Below, piece after piece: positions 6,419 to 12,924 of a stretch of 18,662 bases of DNA (positions within the stretch are counted from its first letter, which is position 1; the number at the start of each line of letters is the position of its first letter). A program made the translations under genes and the position numbers. Under the pieces are notes generated by a model, which searched no databases, was not told the DNA's origin, and was given only the letters and a program-made list of their open reading frames with translations. Source of the DNA: SURF-25 sp040754255 (GTDB taxonomy: Bacteria > Omnitrophota > Gorgyraeia > Gygaellales > Profunditerraquicolaceae); assembly GCA_040754255.1 (NCBI GenBank), contig JBFMDA010000026.1:1-18662 (forward strand), in the 5' to 3' direction.

Positions 6419-6690
6419 GTAAGGCTTAGGTCCAGGTTGAGGTAGTAAGATAGCGCATATGGTGTAAGGGTAAGGGTTTAGTTATTGGTGCAAGGTTGTT
6501 GGTGTGTTTGTTGTAACACCACCTACCTTACCTACTCACTAGACCCACGACCTAGCCTTTACCCAAGGACCAGGTGTGTAATGCGTTCAGCGTTGAGCGC
6601 CGTACGCATTACGCTGTACGCCGAGCGCACAACGCATACAGCGCTCAATACTCTGTACTCTATACTCACTACAAAAGTTGTATCTCTAAT
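6398..6690. repeat. Composite repeat, most complete copy (hexamers, hairpin, TACGC module)
   Basis: It begins inside the end of coaB with RAGGYY hexamers (AAGGCT 6398-6403, AAGGCT, TAGGTT, AAGT slip, AAGGCT, TAGGTC, CAGGTT, GAGGTA to 6444). It continues with AAGATAGCGC (6447-6456), a GGTAAG-rich arm, GTTATTGGTG (6481-6490), a hairpin GGTGT (6501-6505)/ACACC (6516-6520), a C-rich arm (ACCTTACC, TTTACCC) and then a TACGC module from about 6575. The module order matches the copy at 1-150. It occupies the whole coaB-apgM gap of 282 bases and ends about 10 bases before the apgM start. Confidence 0.8.
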
Positions 6691-6700
6691 TTCTACGAAT

Positions 6701-7927
6701 ATGAAATACATAGTCCTCGTATGTGACGGAATGGCCGATTATCCTGTGCAGGAATTGGCCGGAAAAACACCCCTTGAGGCTGCCCGCACTCCTTGCATGG
6801 ATGTTATTGCGCGTTTAGGCAGGCTGGGCAGGGTTAAGACTGTTCCTGATAGCATGGAGCCGGCTTCCGATGTAGCCAATATATCGGTCCTGGGGTATGA
6901 CCCTGAGAAGTATTATACGGGCCGGGGCCCGCTTGAAGCGGCTAACCTCGGTGTTGAATTACACCAGGAGGACGTGGCATTCCGCTGCAATATGATTACC
7001 GTGCTTCATGATGCGCTCACCGATTATAGTGCAGGCCACATCCGTTCGGAAGAATCAAAGGAACTTATTTTATTCCTTAACCAGCACTTTGCGACCAGGG
7101 AGATACGTTTTTACCCTGGCGTCAGTTATAGAAATTTGATGGTTGTCAGGGACGGCGCAAAAATCGGCCTGGATAAAGTAAAAACCAGGGCGCCGCACGA
7201 TATATTAGGCCAAAATATCCAGAAGCATCTACCGAAAGGAAAAGGTTCAGACGTTCTTATACGGTTGATGGAGGACTCAAGAAAATTGCTTGAGCATCAT
7301 GAAATCAACAGCGTGAGGCTTGACCTAAAAGAGAATCCCGCATCGATGATCTGGCTGTGGGGGCAAGGCAAGAGGCCGTCTATGCCTACTTTTTTAGATA
7401 GGTATGGTTTATCCGGCAGTGTCATTTCCGCGGTCGATTTGATTAAAGGCCTCGGAAGAATCCTCGGCTTTGAGGTCATCAATGTCCCGGGCGCAACAGG
7501 TTATTACGATACTGATTATAAGGGTAAGGCAAAAGCAGCGATTAAATCGCTTTCCGATAACGATTTTGTATTCTTACACGTCGAGGCAGCGGATGAGGCC
7601 GGCCATAACGGCGATTTGAGAGAGAAGATCTTAGCGATCGAGCGGTTTGATACTATGGTGGTGGGGACGATTCTGCAGGAGTTTAACAGGAAGAAAAATT
7701 TCAGGATTTTGGTCTTGCCCGATCATCCGACCCCCGTTGAATTAAGGACCCATGTGTCTGATCCGGTGCTCTTTGGCATATACGGCAAAGGCATAGTGGG
7801 CAGGGGTTTTGCAAAGTATTGCGAAAAAGAAGCAACAAAATCACAGCTTTATTTCCCCAAGGGGCATGAGCTGATGGATTATTTTATCCGTGCCGATTCC
7901 GAGACAGAAAGGAAACACAGCGCTTAA
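6701..7927 (+). CDS. ApgM-family phosphotransferase, probable homoserine kinase
   Basis: The 408 residues belong to the archaeal-type cofactor-independent phosphoglycerate mutase family (alkaline phosphatase fold). Metal and catalytic positions are visible: D9 in VCDGMADYP, S56 in ASDVAN, D298/H302 in DEAGHNGD, and D341/H342 in PDHPTPVELRTHVSDPV. A subset of this family has been proposed to be a homoserine kinase replacing ThrB, because it clusters with threonine genes in thrB-less genomes. Here hom, thrC, lysC and no thrB lie in the same run. The alternative is true phosphoglycerate mutase activity. The in-frame upstream extension is repeat DNA, so the start is ATG 6701, where the protein matches family N-termini. 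Confidence 0.85.
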   Translation: MKYIVLVCDGMADYPVQELAGKTPLEAARTPCMDVIARLGRLGRVKTVPDSMEPASDVANISVLGYDPEKYYTGRGPLEAANLGVELHQEDVAFRCNMITVLHDALTDYSAGHIRSEESKELILFLNQHFATREIRFYPGVSYRNLMVVRDGAKIGLDKVKTRAPHDILGQNIQKHLPKGKGSDVLIRLMEDSRKLLEHHEINSVRLDLKENPASMIWLWGQGKRPSMPTFLDRYGLSGSVISAVDLIKGLGRILGFEVINVPGATGYYDTDYKGKAKAAIKSLSDNDFVFLHVEAADEAGHNGDLREKILAIERFDTMVVGTILQEFNRKKNFRILVLPDHPTPVELRTHVSDPVLFGIYGKGIVGRGFAKYCEKEATKSQLYFPKGHELMDYFIRADSETERKHSA

Positions 7928-7933
7928 AAACGC

Positions 7934-9520
7934 ATGAATTCTTTATTCCTGGCGATTCTGGGATTAGCGGCTTTCGGGTGGGGCTACTTATTTTTCGCCA
8001 AGAGGTTCGAGCAACTGCTCGGGGTAGACCCTTCCCGCTCTACGCCTGCATATTCAAAATACGACAGCATTGATTACGTTCCGGCAAAGAATTGGCTCGT
8101 CCTTTTCGGTCACCACTTTTCTTCAATCGCCGGAGCCGGCCCGGTAATCGGCCCTGTGATTGCGGTTATGGTATGGGGATGGGGGCCGGCACTGCTGTGG
8201 ATTATACTCGGGAGTATTTTTATAGGCGGCATCCATGATTTCGGCTCACTATTCATGTCGGTCAGGGAAGGGGGCGCGTCGGTTCCTGATATTGCCGGGC
8301 AGGTAATATCAAAGAAAGCAAAGGCATTTTTCCTTTTATTCGTCTGGCTTACCCTGATTCTGATTATTGCCGTTTTTGCCTATCTTGCCGCGGAAACATT
8401 TACCAAAGAACCGAAGATCGTCCTGCCTTCTTTAGGGCTGATTCCGGTAGCGATGCTGGTAGGCTATTTCCTTTACACCCTGCGCATTAACTCGGTCTTG
8501 GCCACTGCCTTCGGGCTTGTCTGTTTGGGCGGCCTGCTGATGCTTGGCAACCTGCTCCCTGTAAAAGGGGGCACAACTATGTGGATAGCGGTATTGTTGG
8601 CGTATGCGTATTGTGCCTCTATATTGCCTGTTAACATATTATTGCAGCCCCGTGATTATTTGTGCAGCTTTTTGTTGTTTTTCGGATTAGGAGCAGGTTA
8701 CGTGGGCCTTATGTTGAGCAGGCCTATGATATCCATGCCACCGTATCTGGGGTGGTCTACTTCCGAAGGGTATTTGTGGCCGGCATTATTTGTGACAGTT
8801 GCCTGCGGGGCAGTATCCGGATTTCACTCTTTGATTGCAAGCGGCACTTCTTCCAAGCAGCTTGCCAATGAGCGGTATGCAAAACGGATCGGCTATGGCG
8901 CAATGGTCGTAGAGGGGATGGTTGCGATTTTGGCCCTTGTGTGCGCAGCCTTGCTTTTCAGGCGCGGAGAGAACCCGCAGTTGCTCTTAAAGGAACACGG
9001 CCCCATAGGAATATTTGGCAGCGGTTTCGGGCTGATTACGCAGGGCCTGTTGGGGGCAAACTCCTCTTTTATCGCGATTACATTGCTGAATGCGTTTATC
9101 TTAACTACGCTTGACACCGCAACGAGAATAGCACGATATCTGACCGAAGAGTTTTTCGGAATTAAAAACAGGTTCCTTTCGACGTTTGTGATTATTGTGT
9201 TAGGCGCAGCCTTGGCATTAAGCGGGCAGTGGAACAGGATATGGCCTGCGTTCGGGGCTGCGAATCAGCTGGTCGCTGCGCTTACGCTTTTTGTGATGAC
9301 CTGCTGGCTGCTTTCTAAGAAGAAACCGCATACGTGTACGTTTGTTGCCGGTGTTTTTATGCTCTGTACTACTCTTGCGGCATTATCGTTACAGGTCATA
9401 AGGTATATAAAGAACGGCAACGTCATTTTGCTGATCATCTCGTCTGCATTGGTACTATTGGCCCTGGAAATGGCGCGCGAAGTATTTTCAAAAATGGCCG
9501 TAAGGAGAAAATATGGGTAA
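7934..9520 (+). CDS. cstA: CstA-family carbon starvation / peptide-pyruvate transporter
   Basis: A hydrophobic inner-membrane protein of 528 residues with roughly a dozen membrane segments, starting with one at about 3-22. The CstA signature is clear: DYVPAKNWLVLFGHHFSSIAG followed by AGPVIGPVIA, then GGIHDFGSLFMSVREGG. Family members import pyruvate or peptides under carbon limitation. It is shorter than E. coli CstA (about 700 residues), in the range of the compact forms. It starts 6 bases after the previous gene without a clear ribosome site and overlaps lysC by 8 bases, so it is probably cotranslated with both. The substrate cannot be read from the sequence. Confidence 0.88.
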   Translation: MNSLFLAILGLAAFGWGYLFFAKRFEQLLGVDPSRSTPAYSKYDSIDYVPAKNWLVLFGHHFSSIAGAGPVIGPVIAVMVWGWGPALLWIILGSIFIGGIHDFGSLFMSVREGGASVPDIAGQVISKKAKAFFLLFVWLTLILIIAVFAYLAAETFTKEPKIVLPSLGLIPVAMLVGYFLYTLRINSVLATAFGLVCLGGLLMLGNLLPVKGGTTMWIAVLLAYAYCASILPVNILLQPRDYLCSFLLFFGLGAGYVGLMLSRPMISMPPYLGWSTSEGYLWPALFVTVACGAVSGFHSLIASGTSSKQLANERYAKRIGYGAMVVEGMVAILALVCAALLFRRGENPQLLLKEHGPIGIFGSGFGLITQGLLGANSSFIAITLLNAFILTTLDTATRIARYLTEEFFGIKNRFLSTFVIIVLGAALALSGQWNRIWPAFGAANQLVAALTLFVMTCWLLSKKKPHTCTFVAGVFMLCTTLAALSLQVIRYIKNGNVILLIISSALVLLALEMAREVFSKMAVRRKYG

Positions 9521-10730
9521 GCGTTTAGTGGTCCAGAAATTCGGCGGTTCTTCGGTGGCAAATGTCGAGCGTATCCAGAAGGTCGCGCAACGGGTAGTGC
9601 GCTATAAGAAAGAGAAGTGCGATTTAGTGGTCGTCGTATCCGCGCTCGGCGATACCACGGATGAACTTATTGCCTTGGCACACAAAATCAATGCCGAGCC
9701 TTCCGAGAGAGAAATGGATATGCTTCTTTCTACGGGCGAGCAGATCTCCGTTGCCCTTTTGGCAATGGCAATCCATACGCTTGGGTACGAGGCTATTTCA
9801 TTGACGGGTGCCCAGGTAGGGATTATTACCGACACGACGCATACGCGGGCAAGGATTATCAGGATAAACGCCGAGAAGATCCGTGAAGAACTAAGGAGTG
9901 GCAAAATTGTGATAGTGGCAGGTTTCCAGGGTGTCACGCTGAATCAAGACATTACTACCCTGGGCAGGGGCGGTTCCGATTTGACTGCGGTTGCGCTGGC
10001 TAAGGAACTGGCAGCCGATGAGTGCGAAATATACACGGATGTCGAGGGGATTTTTACCACAGACCCGCGGATTGAGCCGAAGGCAAAGAAAATTGATGCG
10101 ATTACGTATGATGAGATGCTGGAGATGGCTTCTTTGGGCGCCCAAGTGATGCAGGCCCGCTCTATCGAAGTCGCTAAAAAATTTAATGTGCCCATACATG
10201 TCCGTTCAAGCTTCAATACGGCGAATGGAACCATGATTGTCAAGGAGGTTAAAAGGATGGAGGATGCACTGATTACCGGTGTCACCGTTAATAGAAACGA
10301 GGCAAAGCTCACCATCTGTAATGTCCCCGACCTGCCCGGGGTAGCGGCAAAGATATTTAAGGAGTTATCGGAAGGCGGGGTAAACGTGGATATGATTGTC
10401 CAGAATGTCAGCCATACCCGTAAAACCGACATATCCTTTACCGTCAATAAGGCGGAGCTTGTAAGAACAAGGAAGATTGCCCGTAAGGTGTGCGGGGAAA
10501 TACACGCCGAGGATATCCTGGAGAACCGGGGGGTTGCCAGGGTTTCAATTGTCGGCGTGGGCATGAAATCGCATCCGGGGGTAGCTGCCAGGATGTTTGA
10601 TGCGCTGGCAAAACACAAGATTAATATCGAAATGATTTCGACTTCAGATATAAGCATTTCCTGTATTATTAAAAAGAGGTATGCCGAGACGGCTGTCAAG
10701 GCGCTGCATGAAAAATTTAAGCTAGGCTAA
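9513..10730 (+). CDS. lysC: Aspartate kinase, alpha subunit (full length)
   Basis: It phosphorylates aspartate, the first step towards lysine, threonine, methionine and isoleucine. The kinase domain fills about residues 1-240: QKFGGSSVA at 8-16, LLSTGEQISVALLA, GFQGVT, and TLGRGGSDLTAVALA for ATP/aspartate binding. Two ACT domains follow (from about 265, ICNVPDLPGVAAKIF, and from about 347, GMKSHPGVAARMF), the usual site of lysine and/or threonine feedback. The length of 405 matches the monofunctional allosteric class. AGGAGA precedes ATG 9513. It overlaps cstA by 8 bases. An internal start for the regulatory half is listed separately. Confidence 0.95.
   Translation: MGKRLVVQKFGGSSVANVERIQKVAQRVVRYKKEKCDLVVVVSALGDTTDELIALAHKINAEPSEREMDMLLSTGEQISVALLAMAIHTLGYEAISLTGAQVGIITDTTHTRARIIRINAEKIREELRSGKIVIVAGFQGVTLNQDITTLGRGGSDLTAVALAKELAADECEIYTDVEGIFTTDPRIEPKAKKIDAITYDEMLEMASLGAQVMQARSIEVAKKFNVPIHVRSSFNTANGTMIVKEVKRMEDALITGVTVNRNEAKLTICNVPDLPGVAAKIFKELSEGGVNVDMIVQNVSHTRKTDISFTVNKAELVRTRKIARKVCGEIHAEDILENRGVARVSIVGVGMKSHPGVAARMFDALAKHKINIEMISTSDISISCIIKKRYAETAVKALHEKFKLG
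10257..10730 (+). CDS. Probable aspartate kinase beta subunit from an internal in-frame start
   Basis: A strong AAGGAGG (10242-10248) lies 8 bases before ATG 10257, in frame with lysC at codon 249. Translation from here gives a 157-residue protein made only of the two ACT domains, starting MEDALITGV. Aspartokinases of Bacillus subtilis and Corynebacterium glutamicum are known to make such a beta subunit from an internal start at the equivalent place, assembling as alpha2-beta2. The site and position are seen directly; expression is inferred. Confidence 0.6.
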   Translation: MEDALITGVTVNRNEAKLTICNVPDLPGVAAKIFKELSEGGVNVDMIVQNVSHTRKTDISFTVNKAELVRTRKIARKVCGEIHAEDILENRGVARVSIVGVGMKSHPGVAARMFDALAKHKINIEMISTSDISISCIIKKRYAETAVKALHEKFKLG

Positions 10731-10750
10731 TACATACAGAGGTGGCACAC

Positions 10751-12325
10751 ATGGCTCAGGTAACAATTTACGACACTACGCTTCGCGATGGCTCGCAGGG
10801 CGAGGGTATCTCTTATTCGGTCATGGACAAAATCCGCATTGCCGAAGAGCTCGATAGGCTCGGGGTCCATTATATCGAAGGAGGCTGGCCAGGCTCAAAC
10901 CCTAAAGATATGGAATTTTACGTTATGGCGGCAAAGCGGCGGCTTGCCAATAGCGCAATGGTCGCATTCTGCTCAACCAGGCGGCCCAATACTTCTGCGG
11001 AAGACGACTTAAACCTTAAATCCACCCTCAAATCGCAGGCAAAATATGCGACGGTCTTTGGCAAAACCTGGGACCTGCACGTGAAGGATGTGCTCAAGAC
11101 TTCCCTTGAAGAGAATATCGGGATGATTAAAGATACTGTTCGTTTCCTTGCATCCAAAGGGCTGGTGGTTTTTTACGATGCCGAGCATTTTTTCGACGCA
11201 TACAAGGCCAATAAGGAGTATAGCCTGCAGTGCATTGCTGCGGCTGAAAGCGCAGGTGCCAAGGCAATCGTGCTATGCGACACAAACGGCGGGACGCTGA
11301 CCTCGGAGGTTTCGCGGGTGGTAGGAGAAGTTCGCGGCCTGGTTGAGGTATCGTTGGGCATCCATTGCCATAATGACGCAGGGCTTGCGATAGCAAATTC
11401 TATTGCCGCCGTAGAGGCCGGTGCAGATATGGTCCAGGGTACTATCAACGGCTATGGAGAGCGCTGCGGAAACGCGGATTTAATCCCTATCATCGCCAAC
11501 ATCAGCTTAAAGCTGGGCAGGGAAAGCATCGGCAAAGACAAGATAAAAGAACTGACTCATGTGTCGCATTTTGTAAGCGAGATCAGCAATATGCGGCAGC
11601 GCAGCGACCAGCCCTATACGGGTGCATCGGCCTTCGCACATAAAGGGGGAGTGCACATCAACGCAGTAATGAAGAACCCGACGACCTATGAGCATATCGA
11701 CCCCGTGACAGTCGGTAACCACCGCCGCATGCTCGTCTCCGAATTGGGGGGCAAGACCGGGATAATTATACGGGCAAAAGACATCGATTTAGACCTTAAG
11801 AAGGACACCCCACAGACCAAGAAGCTGCTCGATTTATTGCAGAAGCTTGAAAACGAAGGGTATCATTTTGAAGCTGCCGAGGCTTCGTTTGAGTTATTGA
11901 TGAAGCGCTCGCTTAAAAAATATAAAAGGTTTTTTGACTTGGAGGGGTTTCGCGTAGTGATTGAGAAACGCTCGGATAAAAACATCACTTCAGAGGCGAT
12001 TATCAAGCTAAAAGTCAAGGGCGCCAAGGAGCATACTGCTGCCGAGGGTGACGGCCCGGTAAATGCGTTGGATAATGCGCTACGCAAGGCCTTAAGGGAA
12101 TTTTACCCCACGCTTTCCAAAATGCACCTTTCTGACTTTAAGGTGCGCGTGCTTGATGAGAAATCCGGGACCGCGGCAAAGGTGCGCGTGCTTATCCAGT
12201 CCCAGGATAAGACTGACAGCTGGAGCACTATCGGAGTCCATGAGAACATCATTGAGGCGAGTTGGCAGGCGTTGGTAGATAGTATCGAGTATAAGCTGTT
12301 AAAAGACGGCATCAAAGACAAGTAA
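10751..12325 (+). CDS. cimA: Citramalate synthase
   Basis: It condenses pyruvate and acetyl-CoA to (R)-citramalate, the first step of the threonine-independent route to 2-oxobutyrate and isoleucine. The 524 residues carry an HMGL-like TIM barrel: YDTTLRDGSQGEG near the N-terminus, IEGGWPGSNPKD typical of CimA rather than LeuA, and HCHNDAGLAIANS for the metal-binding histidines. The C-terminal part (about 390 onward) is the LeuA-type allosteric domain, normally sensing isoleucine. ATG 10751 is chosen over the GTG at 10742 because GAGGTGG (10739-10745) fits as the ribosome site for the ATG and covers the GTG. Close isopropylmalate or homocitrate synthases are less likely. Confidence 0.92.
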   Translation: MAQVTIYDTTLRDGSQGEGISYSVMDKIRIAEELDRLGVHYIEGGWPGSNPKDMEFYVMAAKRRLANSAMVAFCSTRRPNTSAEDDLNLKSTLKSQAKYATVFGKTWDLHVKDVLKTSLEENIGMIKDTVRFLASKGLVVFYDAEHFFDAYKANKEYSLQCIAAAESAGAKAIVLCDTNGGTLTSEVSRVVGEVRGLVEVSLGIHCHNDAGLAIANSIAAVEAGADMVQGTINGYGERCGNADLIPIIANISLKLGRESIGKDKIKELTHVSHFVSEISNMRQRSDQPYTGASAFAHKGGVHINAVMKNPTTYEHIDPVTVGNHRRMLVSELGGKTGIIIRAKDIDLDLKKDTPQTKKLLDLLQKLENEGYHFEAAEASFELLMKRSLKKYKRFFDLEGFRVVIEKRSDKNITSEAIIKLKVKGAKEHTAAEGDGPVNALDNALRKALREFYPTLSKMHLSDFKVRVLDEKSGTAAKVRVLIQSQDKTDSWSTIGVHENIIEASWQALVDSIEYKLLKDGIKDK

Positions 12326-12354
12326 ACATCCTTACACTACAAAAGGAGGCAGTT

Positions 12355-12876
12355 ATGCAATGCCCAAGATGCAATGAACAGCTAAAGGAGATGTTTTACG
12401 AAGGGGTTACCATTGATACGTGCGAAAAATGCGAAGGGGAATGGTTGGACAGCGGAGAAATCATAGCGATTAATAAGGTGCGTGAAAAAACTTTTTCTGA
12501 TGCCGAGAAAAATAAGGCGAAAGGCGCACAAAAAGCAGGGAAACCGGCAACCCATTCCCAAGGGCCTTTACAGTGCCCTCACTGTAAAGTGCCGATGGCC
12601 TCTTCCAATTATTCGTATTCAACCGGCATTATCATCGACCGTTGCCCTTCATGCAACGGGTTATGGCTTGATAAGGATGAATTAGAGCACATCCAAGTCG
12701 TCATCGAAGAGTGGGATAAGAAGACGCCGGAATTGCAGAAAAAATTCCAGCCCATACTTGCCAAAATCAAAGATGACTACCGTCGGAAAAACGAAGCGCA
12801 ACTCGACGAATTGGCAGCCGGCTCAATCCCGGTCATGAATTCCGTCATCAAAGCGGTACTCTACCAGTTGTTTTAG
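12355..12876 (+). CDS. Double zinc-ribbon (zf-TFIIB type) protein
   Basis: It has 173 residues with two similar metal-binding modules: CPRC...CEKCEGEWLDSGEI (C3, C6, C23, C26) and CPHC...CPSCNGLWLDKDEL (C74, C77, C97, C100). Each has the CxxC-x(n)-CxxC-x-G-x-WLD layout of the zf-TFIIB family. A charged linker (about 42-70) separates them, and a charged, probably helical tail follows (EEWDKKTPELQKKFQPILAKIKDDYRRK). No catalytic domain is seen and the cellular role is not known. AAAGGAGG gives a strong ribosome site. It is 29 bases after cimA and probably cotranscribed with it. Confidence 0.8.
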   Translation: MQCPRCNEQLKEMFYEGVTIDTCEKCEGEWLDSGEIIAINKVREKTFSDAEKNKAKGAQKAGKPATHSQGPLQCPHCKVPMASSNYSYSTGIIIDRCPSCNGLWLDKDELEHIQVVIEEWDKKTPELQKKFQPILAKIKDDYRRKNEAQLDELAAGSIPVMNSVIKAVLYQLF

Positions 12877-12908
12877 GGACGGTTCTTACGCCAAAGCAAA
12901 ACTGTCCC
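12876..12908. repeat. REP-like hairpin between zinc-ribbon gene and valS
   Basis: GGGACGGTT (12876-12884) pairs with AACTGTCCC (12900-12908), 9 bp with one G-T pair and a 15-base loop. It starts on the last base of the upstream stop codon. No T run follows, so it is more likely a REP-type palindrome or mRNA-stabilising hairpin than a terminator. Confidence 0.55.
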
Positions 12909-12924
12909 CCTTAGGCTAATCAAT

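Noticed and set aside
6485..6700. 72-codon N-terminal extension of the ApgM-family gene
   Set aside because: It is made of repeat DNA; the family N-terminus begins at ATG 6701.
9944..10699. Minus-strand open frame of 251 codons
   Set aside because: It is the complement of the lysC reading frame and has no recognisable domain.
10742..10750. GTG start for cimA
   Set aside because: The GTG lies within the likely ribosome site GAGGTGG that serves ATG 10751.
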